Notes: a model not told the origin generated them from the sequence alone. A DNA stretch of 64,000 nucleotides from QZLE01 sp033852075 (GCA_033852075.1 JAWSVC010000012.1:1-64000); one strand, 5' to 3'; shown: positions 1 to 7,673, counted from the stretch's first letter. Program-made: numbers and translations.

Positions 1-711
1 AGTTTGAAGTAGACACTACAGACGATAGCTCAACCAGCATCAAAAAAGGTCGTGCACAGTATGCAGGTATTAAAGGCAGCTTTGGTGAAATTCGTGTTGG
101 TCGCCATGATACAGCATACAAAGCTTCAANNNNNNNNNNNNNNNNNNNNNNATTCAAGAGAAAATAACTCTATTAACTACTTGAACACATTTAATGACTT
201 CAGTCTTGCTGTTTCATACGGTGCTGGTGATGATGATATCTCTGGTGATAATGATGATGCAAGGTTCAGTATAGGCGGTATTTATAAAACTAAAAGCCTA
301 TACGTAGGTGCTGGCTATGAAGATGTTGATTCTTCAAGCTCTGCATTCAAAGTTGGTGCTAGTTATAGTTTTGGTCAATTTAAATTAGGCGGTGTAGTTG
401 AGACAGTTGATAAAGAAACCGCAGGAGAAGATGAACTTAATCTTATTCTTACAGGTGAGTTTAAGGTCACTGACAATGGATCAATTAAGGCTGTATGGGG
501 TCAAACGGATATCGATGATAGTTCAGTAGAAGATCCGAGTATGTTTGCTATCGGTTATAACCATAAGTTTAATAAGCAAGCTTCTGTTTATATCTTGGCA
601 GCAATTGGTGACAAAACAAATATATCTGATCCTTCAGGTGGTTTACATGAAGCAGGTGGTGTTGATGGTGATGCTACTGCATTGGCAGTGGGTTTGAAGT
701 ATAACTTCTAA
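1..711 (+). CDS. Gram-negative porin, 3' part, interrupted by a gap
   Basis: This is the C-terminal part of a general outer-membrane porin. It is open at the window edge and broken by 22 Ns. Before the gap the true frame starts at base 3 and reads a porin-like stretch including YAGIKGSFGEIRVGRHDTAY, resembling the strand and loop region of OmpC/OmpU-type porins. After the gap the frame is different and continues through alternating beta-strand sequence to the terminal ALAVGLKYNF; an aromatic last residue is the BAM recognition signal of outer-membrane barrels. Acidic loops (for example GAGDDDISGDNDDA) suit a marine porin. An apparent Met at base 52 is out of frame with the porin and is not a start. 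Two stops close the gene, followed by a strong terminator. Confidence 0.85.
130..151. other. Assembly gap (22 N) inside the porin
   Basis: The porin frame is 3 (codons beginning at base 3, 6, ...) before the gap and 1 after it. The number of Ns is therefore not the true distance. Missing sequence is probably part of the barrel and a loop. Confidence 0.95.
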
Positions 712-743
712 TAAGCTTATAAAGCTACAAACTCCCTAATTTT

Positions 744-773
744 AAAGGCGCCGTATTAATGGGCGCCTTTTTT
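744..773 (+). terminator. Rho-independent terminator after the porin
   Basis: A perfect 9-bp stem (AAAGGCGCC / GGCGCCTTT) with a 9-base loop is followed by a run of T. It lies 33 bases after the porin stop and just before the end of the convergent hemerythrin gene. Confidence 0.9.
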
Positions 774-787
774 ATAGTATCTAAATG

Positions 788-1195
788 CTAATGAATACCT
801 TTGTTATTTAGATATTCACCTGCTTTTTTATCGGATTGCATTATGTGGTCGGTTAGCCAGTTCTTTAGGAAATTCATTACATCGATACTAAGTGATATTT
901 TTCCTGAATCAAATTGAATATTGAGTTCTTTTACTTCGGCTGTTAGTTCATCATGCTCGCGCTTGTGTGCATCAAAATCAGGATAGTTATTAGCTTGGAA
1001 AAGTTGTTCTTCATATGCAAAATGTTTTTCTGTATACACAACCAAGGCATGTAATATTTTGCCAAGTACTTCGTTAGTTTCTCCCTTGAGCATGGATTCA
1101 TGTAAAGAATTAACCATGCTTATTAATTTTTTATGATGAGTATCAGCTGTTTCAAGCCCAACGCTCATGTTGTCATTCCATTCCATTAGTGGCAT
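788..1195 (-). CDS. Bacteriohemerythrin
   Basis: This 135-residue single-domain protein binds O2 through a non-heme di-iron centre in a four-helix bundle. The full ligand set is visible: H21, H58, E62 (motif HFAYEE), H77, H81 (HKREH), H117 and D122. Length and the N-terminal WNDNMSVGLETAD motif are typical of the family. It has no signal peptide, so it acts in the cytoplasm as an O2 carrier, buffer or sensor, which suits an organism living at oxic/anoxic interfaces. An SD-like GGAG precedes the ATG at 1195; a second Met at codon 4 is less likely to be the start. The gene stands alone, convergent with the porin. Confidence 0.93.
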   Translation of the reverse strand: MPLMEWNDNMSVGLETADTHHKKLISMVNSLHESMLKGETNEVLGKILHALVVYTEKHFAYEEQLFQANNYPDFDAHKREHDELTAEVKELNIQFDSGKISLSIDVMNFLKNWLTDHIMQSDKKAGEYLNNKGIH

Positions 1196-1397
1196 TTTTA
1201 TTCTCCAAATAAATTACCTTATCTTAATAAAAATAGCAGATGACTAATAATATTATCAGTCTAAGCCGATTTTATTGTTGTATTTAAATGCATTAGCATG
1301 AGTGTATGTAATTAGGATTATTGATATTTAAAGCTAGGCTTATATTTTAATCGTGCTGTGCTATACATTATTGATGGGATTTTTTGGGGAGAGATAA

Positions 1398-1868
1398 ATG
1401 ATTATTACATCAGAAGCATTCGAACATAATGGAGAATTATCTGCAAAATATACATGCGAAGGCGGTGATATTTCGCCACCATTATCATGGGAAGGTGTTC
1501 CTGAAGCGGCGAAAAGTTTAGTGTTGATTGTTGACGATCCTGATGCCCCAGATCCTGCAGCGCCTAAAATGACATGGGTGCATTGGGTTTTGTATAATAT
1601 CCCTGTAACCGCTAATGGTTTAAAAGAGGCTATTTCGGTAGGTGAATTGCCAATTGGTACTCTTGAAGGGACTAATGATTGGCAGCGTACAGGTTATGGG
1701 GGTCCTTGTCCGCCAATTGGAAGGCATCGTTATTTTCACAAACTTTATGCCCTTGATAAGGTCTTGCCTGATCTTGGTAACCCTACTAAGGTTGATCTGG
1801 AAACAGAGATGTCTGGGCATGTAATTGCTAGTGCAGAGCTTATCGGAACTTATATAAAGTCAAAATAG
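1398..1868 (+). CDS. YbhB/YbcL-family PEBP-like protein
   Basis: This 156-residue cytoplasmic protein belongs to the phosphatidylethanolamine-binding / Raf-kinase-inhibitor-like family, of which E. coli YbhB and YbcL are members. The family signatures DDPDAPDP (about residues 46-53) and GGPCPPIGRHRYFHKLYAL (about residues 101-119) line the anion-binding pocket. The length is normal. The gene is monocistronic, with a good purine-rich SD (GGGGAGAG) before the ATG. The biological role of bacterial members is not settled, so only the family is assigned. Confidence 0.9.
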   Translation: MIITSEAFEHNGELSAKYTCEGGDISPPLSWEGVPEAAKSLVLIVDDPDAPDPAAPKMTWVHWVLYNIPVTANGLKEAISVGELPIGTLEGTNDWQRTGYGGPCPPIGRHRYFHKLYALDKVLPDLGNPTKVDLETEMSGHVIASAELIGTYIKSK

Positions 1869-2011
1869 AGATCTGCAAAAAATCAATAAAATTTGCATGG
1901 TCAGCTGCGAGATATTCAGGAGTAGCTGGTTTCAATTATTTGCCAAAAAATAGGTTTGCCATTAATCTGGAGTAACTTTACAGTTATTTTAGATTAAGTT
2001 AATTGTTGCTT

Positions 2012-3318
2012 ATGAGTACAAAAAATAATCATTTAGAACTTGGTACATCAACTGATGCTATCTTAGAAAGTATCTCGGATGGGGTTTTTACGGTAGATCT
2101 TAATTGGCGTATTACCTCATTTAATCGTGCGGCTGTTGAGATAACCGGTGTTTCAAAAGATGATGCTATTGGTCGCCTTTGTTCGGAAGTTTTTTGTTCA
2201 AATATGTGTGATTCATCTTGTGCATTAAGAAAGACCTTTGAATCTAAAAAACCGGTGATTAATCAGTCTGGCTTTATTATTGATTCATCAGATAATCAGA
2301 TCCCGATCAGTGTTTCAANNATTTAAGTGAAATTGAAACACTAAAATCAGAGCTTAAAGAGTCATCTAGTTTTGGCGGCTTTGTGACTCATAGTCCAGCT
2401 ATGCAAAGCGTCATTGAAACAGCTAAGGCTGTTGCTAATAGCTCATCCACGGTTTTGATTAAAGGTGAAACTGGAGTTGGGAAGGAATTATTAGCTAAAT
2501 CTATTCATGAAAATGGACCAAATTCATCAGAGCCATTTGTTGCCGTAAATTGCGGAGCATTGCCGGATTCTTTGCTGGAATCAGAATTATTTGGTTATAA
2601 GAAAGGGGCTTTTACGGGAGCATATTCTAATAAACCAGGAAGATTTGCCATGGCTGGTAAAGGAACCATATTTCTTGATGAAATAGGGGAGATCAGTTTT
2701 GCAATGCAGGTTAAATTATTGCGGGTATTGCAGGAAGGAACCTATGAGCCTTTAGGGTCAACAAAAACCGAAAAATCTAAGGCTAGAATTGTTGCAGCAA
2801 CCCATAGAGATCTTGCGTTAATGGTTAGAGAAGGAAGTTTTAGGCAGGATCTTTATTATAGGATTAATGTGATTTCCCTGAATATACCTCCTTTAAGAAA
2901 AAGAAAGGAAGACATACCTTTTTTAGCGGATTATTTTTTAAATAAATATAATAAGATTCAGAATAGAAACGTTAAATTCATAAATGCCGATGTATTTTCA
3001 GTGTTATTAGAACATGATTGGCCTGGGAATATTCGTGAGTTAGAAAATGTTATAGAGAGGGCCGTTGTCCTGTCGGGGTCAAATGAAATAAATAGACAAC
3101 AATTACCTCCGGAATTTATGGGGGCTTCAAAAGCAACTGTAGAAAAGATTCAGAGTGCAGAATCTGCTATGAAACCAGCTATTGAGTCAAATGAGAAAGA
3201 AATAATAATAAATGCACTTAAAGATAATAATTATAATCGTGGTAAAACCGCGCAAGCTTTAGGCATACACAAGACAACCCTTTACAGAAAAATGATTAAA
3301 TACGCTATAGAAGTTTAA
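2012..3318 (+). CDS. Sigma54-dependent activator with Cys-rich PAS domain (OrpR-like)
   Basis: This is a bacterial enhancer-binding protein in three parts. Residues 14 to about 100 form an N-terminal PAS domain. The central AAA+ domain has Walker A GETGVGKE (2464-2487), the sigma54-contacting GAFTGA loop (2605-2622) and Walker B FLDEIGE. The C-terminal Fis-type helix-turn-helix ends near TAQALGIHKTTLYRKMIKYA. The PAS domain carries C57, C62, C66 and C70 (C-x4-C-x3-C-x3-C), a plausible Fe-S ligand set as reported for Desulfovibrio OrpR. Two Ns at 2319-2320 break the frame; by comparison with such PAS domains I infer roughly 20 missing codons. ATG 2012 is chosen; an in-frame TTG at 2003 is possible, and neither has a clear SD. 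It probably activates the operon starting at 3629. Confidence 0.88.
2319..2320. other. Assembly gap (2 N) inside the sigma54 activator
   Basis: The upstream PAS frame runs into a stop just after the Ns, while a different frame continues smoothly as LSEIETLKSELKESS into the AAA+ domain. The end of the PAS core is absent, so the two Ns stand for more sequence than two bases. Confidence 0.9.
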
Positions 3319-3362
3319 TGGTCAGCTATTAACTTTTTGAGGTTAATATTTTTATCATAGAT

Positions 3363-3408
3363 TGCATATTTGCAACTATTTAATGCAACTAAACATTGCG
3401 AATATGCA
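3363..3408. promoter_or_regulatory. Candidate enhancer: inverted pair of TGCATATTYGCA sites
   Basis: TGCATATTTGCA at 3363-3374 recurs on the other strand at 3397-3408 as TGCATATTCGCA (one mismatch in 12). Each copy is itself nearly palindromic, and they are 34 bases apart centre to centre. They lie about 110-160 bases upstream of the -24/-12-like element, the usual distance for a sigma54 activator site. I infer they bind the regulator encoded immediately upstream. Confidence 0.6.
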
Positions 3409-3514
3409 TTAATAAAGTCGTGTTCTTAATCCATCTGTTTTAAGTCATTAAAAATAATCCTTTTAGATCAATTGCATAAGTGAAAATTATTGTTCGTGAG
3501 TTTTTGGCACGAAT

Positions 3515-3530
3515 ATTTCTATATATTTAT
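3515..3530 (+). promoter_or_regulatory. Candidate sigma54 (-24/-12) promoter
   Basis: TGGCACG-AATA-TTTCT matches the consensus TGGCACG-N4-TTGCA/T with an intact -24 box and correct spacing. The -12 box has TC where GC is expected. Transcription would begin near 3541, about 88 bases before the first operon gene. Confidence 0.55.
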
Positions 3531-3628
3531 TGTTACGTATAGATGAAGTGTTATTGCCTGGTGGAAATTATAAGGTGATTAATACGCCAGCCAGGTAATT
3601 TAAGAAGATGTTAAATGAGGAAGATTAA

Positions 3629-3979
3629 ATGATTATTGCAATAACAGCTGATAAGGGTGATTTGAAATCAAGAGTAAATCCAAGGTTTGGGAGAGCTCCT
3701 GTTTTTATCGTTTTTGATACAGAAAAAGGTGATTTTGAAGTTGTCGATAACGCGATAAATATGGATGCAACTCAAGGTGCTGGAATACAGGCGGCAAAGA
3801 CAATCATTAATACTAATGCAGATGTATTGATATCGGGTAGATTTGGGCCGAAAGCATTTAATTTGTTAGAAAATTCATCAGTTAAAACATATGTGAGTGG
3901 TGAGATTACGGTTAAAGAAGCGATAAACCAATACTTGGCAAATAATTTGAAAGAGTTTACTAAAGAAGAAGTTTTATAG
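3629..3979 (+). CDS. NifX/NafY-like dinitrogenase cofactor-family protein (first copy)
   Basis: This 116-residue protein of the FeMo-cofactor-binding (NifX/NifB C-terminal, MTH1175-like) fold starts MIIAITADKGDLKSRVNPRF and contains the family FGRAPVFIVFD strand. The fold holds metal-sulfur clusters; the orange protein of Desulfovibrio is a member and carries a Mo-Cu cluster. This copy has R-FGR instead of the CQHFGHC of the copy at 5754 and has no cysteine, so it may be a partner rather than the main cluster carrier. There is no nif cluster nearby, so a role in nitrogen fixation is unlikely. It is the first gene of the operon, with SD GAGGA before ATG, and is followed after 11 bases by the first ATPase. 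Confidence 0.85.
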   Translation: MIIAITADKGDLKSRVNPRFGRAPVFIVFDTEKGDFEVVDNAINMDATQGAGIQAAKTIINTNADVLISGRFGPKAFNLLENSSVKTYVSGEITVKEAINQYLANNLKEFTKEEVL

Positions 3980-3990
3980 GCGGTATTAGA

Positions 3991-4851
3991 TTGATATTAG
4001 CAATAGCATCAGGCAAGGGTGGAACAGGGAAAACTACCATCTCAACTGCATTGGCAGTTGCGGCAAAGCAAAAGGTTAATTTTTTCGATTGCGATGTTGA
4101 AGAACCTAATGGAATGATTTTTTTAAAACCAGAATCTGTTACTACGGAACAGACCTTTAGCCAAGTGCCACAAATTGACAAAGAAAAATGTACGAGTTGT
4201 GGCGCTTGCGAGAGTTTTTGCCAGTTTAATGCGATTATTACCCTTGCGGGCAGAACAATAGTTATGAATGAGATGTGTCATGATTGCACTGGGTGTGGTT
4301 ATGTATGTCCCAATAACGCTATTAGTTTTAATCCATTTAAGATTGGAGAGATCAATAGAGGTATTCATTTATCTCCTGATGGATTTGAGATAAATGTTGT
4401 TTCAGGAGTACTGGATATTGGAAGAACCATGTCTCCGCCACTTATTCGTCAAGTTAAAAAAGATATTAAGCCTGGTGAGTTAAATATTCTTGATTGTCCA
4501 CCCGGCAGTTCTTGTCCAATGTTAACGGCTGTAGATGGTTCTGATTATGTAATTTTAGTTACAGAACCAACAGCATTTGGTTTGCATGACCTTTCAATAG
4601 CTGTTGATACATTGCGTGAAATAAATATTCCTTTTGGTGTGATAATCAATAAGTCTGATATCGGAGATAGTGGCGTTACTGATTATTGTAAAAAAGAAGA
4701 GATCGATATTCTGTTGGAAATAAACTCTATGCCAGAAGTAGCCAAACAATATTCTGAAGGGGTTAATATCTTAAACGATATTCCCGAAGTTACCGAAAAA
4801 CTTCAAAAGGTACTTGAAATGATAACTACTGATTATTGTGAGGTTGTATGA
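3991..4851 (+). CDS. MinD-like P-loop ATPase with inserted double [4Fe-4S] ferredoxin domain (A)
   Basis: This 286-residue protein belongs to the MinD superfamily with an inserted ferredoxin domain (COG1149 type). The deviant Walker A is GKGGTGKTT at residues 8-16. Two [4Fe-4S] motifs follow: C67-x2-C70-x2-C73-x3-C77 and C96-x2-C99-x2-C102-x3-C106. The Walker B-like region is NILDCPPGSSCP. In the ORP system two such ATPases form a complex with NifX-like proteins, probably for ATP-driven cluster handling. The start is TTG at 3991, with an AGGCGG SD 8 bases upstream. It overlaps the next gene by 4 bases (ATGA), implying translational coupling with its paralog. Confidence 0.9.
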   Translation: MILAIASGKGGTGKTTISTALAVAAKQKVNFFDCDVEEPNGMIFLKPESVTTEQTFSQVPQIDKEKCTSCGACESFCQFNAIITLAGRTIVMNEMCHDCTGCGYVCPNNAISFNPFKIGEINRGIHLSPDGFEINVVSGVLDIGRTMSPPLIRQVKKDIKPGELNILDCPPGSSCPMLTAVDGSDYVILVTEPTAFGLHDLSIAVDTLREINIPFGVIINKSDIGDSGVTDYCKKEEIDILLEINSMPEVAKQYSEGVNILNDIPEVTEKLQKVLEMITTDYCEVV

Positions 4852-5720
4852 AAGAGATCGTAGTAATTAGTGGTAAAGGTGGAACTGGTAAAACTAGTAT
4901 TACTGCTTCATTTGCGGCCTTAGCAGGCAATTGTATAACTGTTGATTGTGATGTTGATGCGGCAGATTTACATATCTTGCTTAATCCTGAGATTAAGGAG
5001 CAAAACAGATTCATAAGTGGCAAGTTAGCAAGTATTGATTCTGATTTATGTATAGATTGTGGAAAGTGTAAATCAAAGTGTAATTTTGATGCTATCCGGC
5101 AAAAAGATAATAAATACTATATCGAATCCTCATTGTGTGAAGGCTGCGGACTATGCAATTTTATATGTCCGGCTGGGGCAATTAAATTTGAATCCAGAGA
5201 TTGCGGGGAATGGTATAAATCGGAAACTAAATATGGACCGATGGTGCATGCAAAACTTGGAATTGCAGCAGAAAACTCTGGCCGTTTAGTTTCATTAATT
5301 AGAGACGAAGCTAAGAAGTGGGCTAATCAGATCGATTGTGATTTGATCTTAATTGACGGTCCTCCTGGAATAGGGTGCCCGGTAATTTCTTCTATCAGTG
5401 GAGTTGATGGCGTTTTAGTTATTACTGAACCAACATTTTCTGGTATTCATGATTTAGAGAGGATATTAGAGCTAACCAAACACTTTAAAATAGATACCAT
5501 GGTGGCGGTTAATAAATTTGATATTAATACTGATAATACCCGCAAGATAAAGAAAATGTGTTTTGCATCAGATGCAAAATATGTAGGTAAAATTTCCAGT
5601 GATCAAGGTATGGTAAATGCGCAAATGCAGGGCATGAGTATCGTTGAGTATGGAAATAGTAAATGCGTTAAAGAAATTGAGAATATATGGTTCAACGTAA
5701 AGAATTGGGTTGAACAATAG
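4848..5720 (+). CDS. MinD-like P-loop ATPase with inserted double [4Fe-4S] ferredoxin domain (B)
   Basis: This second ATPase of 290 residues is a paralog of the preceding gene with the same architecture. It has Walker A GKGGTGKT (residues 9-16) and two [4Fe-4S] sites, C68/C71/C74/C78 and C97/C100/C103/C107. The LILIDGPPGIGCPV segment is the switch/Walker B region. Adjacent paralogs of this kind usually work as a heterodimer. The ATG overlaps the TGA of copy A, so the two are probably made in fixed ratio. The next gene begins 33 bases on with a strong SD (AAGGAG). Confidence 0.9.
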   Translation: MKEIVVISGKGGTGKTSITASFAALAGNCITVDCDVDAADLHILLNPEIKEQNRFISGKLASIDSDLCIDCGKCKSKCNFDAIRQKDNKYYIESSLCEGCGLCNFICPAGAIKFESRDCGEWYKSETKYGPMVHAKLGIAAENSGRLVSLIRDEAKKWANQIDCDLILIDGPPGIGCPVISSISGVDGVLVITEPTFSGIHDLERILELTKHFKIDTMVAVNKFDINTDNTRKIKKMCFASDAKYVGKISSDQGMVNAQMQGMSIVEYGNSKCVKEIENIWFNVKNWVEQ

Positions 5721-5753
5721 ATTAATAATTTTGATTAAAATTAAGGAGAAAAC

Positions 5754-6070
5754 ATGAAAATAGNNTATGTCAGCATTTTGGTCATTGTGATCAGTTTGCT
5801 TTGATTCAGGTAGATGATGAAACAAAACAGATTGTTGATGAGCAAATGGTTAATCCACCACCACATGAACCAGGTTTATTACCTCGTTGGTTAGGTGAAA
5901 GAGGTGTTACTGCGATTATCGCAGGAGGAATGGGATCAAGAGCTCAGCAGTTATTCGTAGCTCAAAATATCGATGTTATTGTTGGCGCGCCTGTAGAAAC
6001 ACCTGCAAATTTGGTCCAATCGTTACTTAACAATACTTTGGTTTCTGGAGTGAATTGCTGCGACCATTAA
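5754..6070 (+). CDS. NifX-like / orange-protein-family protein (second copy), gapped
   Basis: This is a second member of the dinitrogenase cofactor-binding fold. It begins MKI after AAGGAG, then has 2 Ns, then continues in another frame with CQHFGHCDQFALIQVDDETK. The xQHFGHC motif with its two cysteines and histidines is characteristic of cluster-binding members. The C-terminus GVNCCDH adds two more Cys and a His. I infer that roughly ten codons (the AIPV... strand) are missing at the gap. With the two MinD-like ATPases and the sigma54 regulator it completes the set of the Desulfovibrio ORP locus. Bases 5801 on can be read as an ORF, but its first codon (ATT) lies inside the gene and is not the start. 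Confidence 0.82.
5764..5765. other. Assembly gap (2 N) inside the second NifX-like gene
   Basis: The start codon at 5754 and the CQHFGHC segment are in different frames, and part of the first beta strand is absent. The Ns are a placeholder of wrong length. Confidence 0.88.
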
Positions 6071-6196
6071 TGGTTTGTAAGTAACCGGCCATATATTTAA
6101 GTATTGATTGTTAAAATCAAAGAAGATTGCTCCCTATTCTTTTATAAATAGGCGTTGAGTAAAGGCATAAATATAGGCTTTCCAAAAAAAAGAAGC

Positions 6197-6380
6197 CGTC
6201 ATACCGGCGAAGGCCNNNNNNNNNNNNNNNNNNNNNNNNNNNNNNNNNNNNNNNNGCTCAGGGAACTTGAAAAATTTAAGTCTAAAATCACCTGTTTCAT
6301 TCAGAAACCTTGCTACGCATGGCTTTCCAAAGACAGGTAATATTTTCCCCGGACAGTAGTGGGTCTTCACCGGCATGACG
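6197..6380. repeat. Dispersed-repeat-like element with imperfect terminal inverted repeats
   Basis: The left end CGTCATACCGGCGAAGGC (6197-6214) matches the inverse of the right end GTCTTCACCGGCATGACG (6363-6380) at 15 of 18 positions. The GTCATACCGGCGAAGGCC type of sequence is common as an intergenic repeat in proteobacterial genomes. Its GC-richness stands out here. The 40 Ns inside it fit an assembler failing in a multi-copy repeat. It could be a MITE or an insertion-sequence remnant; no transposase ORF is visible. Confidence 0.6.
6216..6255. other. Assembly gap (40 N) inside the repeat
   Basis: Unresolved bases lie within the repeat-like element; no gene is broken by this gap. Confidence 0.95.
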
Positions 6381-6406
6381 ATTGATTTAAAATCCAAGGA
6401 AATATC

Positions 6407-7243
6407 GTGAGTGATAAACCCATAACCATTAAAATTATTGTAGATAACAATGCAGCTGATAAATTTTTGTCAGAGCATGGCTTTTCTGTATATATCGAAA
6501 ATGGTACAGATAAGATCATTTTTGATTGTGGTCAAAGTGACGCCTTTATACCGAATATTGCAACAGCTGGGATCGATTTGGCAGATATTAACAAGCTTGT
6601 TGTAAGTCATGGTCATTATGATCATACCGGGGCGATTCGGGATATCCTCAATTCTTCTAATAACATAGCTTTATTCGCACACCCGGATATTTTTGAAACC
6701 AGATATTCCATTCATGCAGGAAAAGATCCCAGGAATATCTCTATAAAAAATTCGCAGGTTAATTCATTAAATGACTTGCCTGAAAATCAAAAGCATTTTT
6801 CAAATGGTCCAGTACAAATATCTGATAATATATATTTAACTGGTGAGATTGCTCGTAATAATGATTTTGAAGATACCGGAGGCCCATTTTATTTGGATAC
6901 GGAACAAAATGTGGCAGACATTATTTATGATGACCAATCACTTTGTATCGAAACCGTAAATGGAGTGGTGTTGTTAACTGGATGTTGTCATTCGGGCATA
7001 GTTAATACCATGGATCATATTCAAAATTTCCTTGATCGAAATATTTATATGGTTATTGGGGGATTGCATCTAAACAGAGCTTCGAAGAGCAGGCTTAAAA
7101 AGACTATTAAGGCATTTAATGATTTTGGGGTTGAACGGATTATTCCATGTCACTGTACTGGTGAAGAAGCTGTAAAAGTTATGCGAAAAGAATTAGGTGA
7201 TATTGTTGAACCTGGGTATGCAGGAATGGAGATTGAGTTATAA
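6407..7243 (+). CDS. MBL-fold metallo-hydrolase (COG1237 type)
   Basis: This 278-residue metallo-beta-lactamase-fold protein has the zinc motif SHGHYDHTG (H68, H70, D72, H73), a distal GCCHSG motif and a final CHCTGEEA segment. These are features of the COG1237 branch, often annotated as dihydropterin-aminobenzene phosphate synthase by similarity to a methanopterin enzyme. That exact activity is not supported here. Members often sit beside NifX-like/MinD-like gene sets in anaerobes, so I infer it is part of the same system. GTG 6407 is the start, with AAGGA upstream. There is no signal peptide. Confidence 0.8.
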   Translation: MSDKPITIKIIVDNNAADKFLSEHGFSVYIENGTDKIIFDCGQSDAFIPNIATAGIDLADINKLVVSHGHYDHTGAIRDILNSSNNIALFAHPDIFETRYSIHAGKDPRNISIKNSQVNSLNDLPENQKHFSNGPVQISDNIYLTGEIARNNDFEDTGGPFYLDTEQNVADIIYDDQSLCIETVNGVVLLTGCCHSGIVNTMDHIQNFLDRNIYMVIGGLHLNRASKSRLKKTIKAFNDFGVERIIPCHCTGEEAVKVMRKELGDIVEPGYAGMEIEL

Positions 7244-7319
7244 GGAAATTTAGATAAGAGTTGTTTTATAGAAAACACTTGGAGCATGGTTTTCTGCCAA
7301 GTAGAGATTTATCGTTTAT

Positions 7320-7490
7320 GTGCCCGGCAGTATTGCTACGGAGATGCCAAATGGGTTTCGGCCAAAACTGAAGAATATAATAAGTAATATAACTTCACTA
7401 ATTGGCGCTTTTGCTGCCGGGTTCTTTGTTATCTTGTTCCTGTTGCTAGATAGCATGTACCCCGGTAATTTCTACATGCATCTCAGCTAA
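7320..7490 (+). CDS. Possible small membrane protein (uncertain)
   Basis: An open frame from GTG 7320 (or ATG 7344, preceded by GGAG but without spacing) would give 56 or 48 residues. It has one hydrophobic helix, LIGAFAAGFFVILFLLL, flanked by KLK on one side and DSMYPG on the other. It ends inside the 3' end of the convergent DUF3343 gene. I do not recognise it. It could be a chance ORF in an otherwise empty 200-base space. Confidence 0.25.
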   Translation: MPGSIATEMPNGFRPKLKNIISNITSLIGAFAAGFFVILFLLLDSMYPGNFYMHLS

Positions 7491-7673
7491 AATTTGCACG
7501 GCATCATTTTCTTTAGATGCATCTATACGGGCGCACACACCACAATCAGAGCTTAGGTGGCGAGGTACTGGGACAAGTTTGCAATTGATATCTTTATTTT
7601 TTAAGACCTTTTCAGCTCTGAATGCATGGTTGCTGGTATGGAATAGAATTACTGCATGATTTGCGCTTGTCAT
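7446..7673 (-). CDS. DUF3343 family protein (putative Se/S carrier)
   Basis: This 75-residue protein matches the DUF3343 family (start HAVILFHTSNHAFRAEKVLK, middle PVPRHLSSDCGVCARID). Members resemble the C-terminal half of YedF proteins and occur in selenium and sulfur trafficking loci. The DCGVC cysteine pair is the likely carrier site. It is the last gene of a four-gene minus-strand operon (YedE-like, TusA-like, class V aminotransferase, DUF3343) and overlaps the aminotransferase stop by 4 bases. Precise biochemistry is unknown; the selenium link is inferred from genome associations in the literature. Confidence 0.82.
   Translation of the reverse strand: MTSANHAVILFHTSNHAFRAEKVLKNKDINCKLVPVPRHLSSDCGVCARIDASKENDAVQILAEMHVEITGVHAI

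Larger units (their letters stand above)
3319..3628. other. Intergenic control region of the ORP-type operon
   Basis: This 310-base AT-rich region holds a pair of inverted TGCATATT(T/C)GCA sites near its left end and a -24/-12-like element near 3515-3530. No ORF of interest and no clear terminator separates the regulator from the operon. The SD of the first gene (GAGGA) sits at its right end. Confidence 0.7.
6071..6406. other. Intergenic region with gapped repeat element
   Basis: This 336-base region between the second NifX-like gene and the MBL gene is mostly a repeat-like element with imperfect terminal inverted repeats and a 40-N gap. The SD of the next gene (AAGGA) follows the element, so the MBL gene may still be read from the operon or from a promoter I cannot identify. 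Confidence 0.6.

Noticed and set aside
52..129. Apparent start of the porin at an ATG at base 52
   Set aside because: It is in another frame than the porin reading of bases 3-129; the joined ORF is an artifact of the gap length.
5801..6070. Second NifX-like gene starting at 5801
   Set aside because: The family motif CQHFGHC and the SD plus ATG at 5754 lie upstream; the gap hides the continuity.
3629..6070. Nitrogen-fixation (nif) cluster
   Set aside because: Only NifX-like folds are present; no nifHDK, nifEN or nifB, and the ATPases are of the MinD/ferredoxin type, not NifH.
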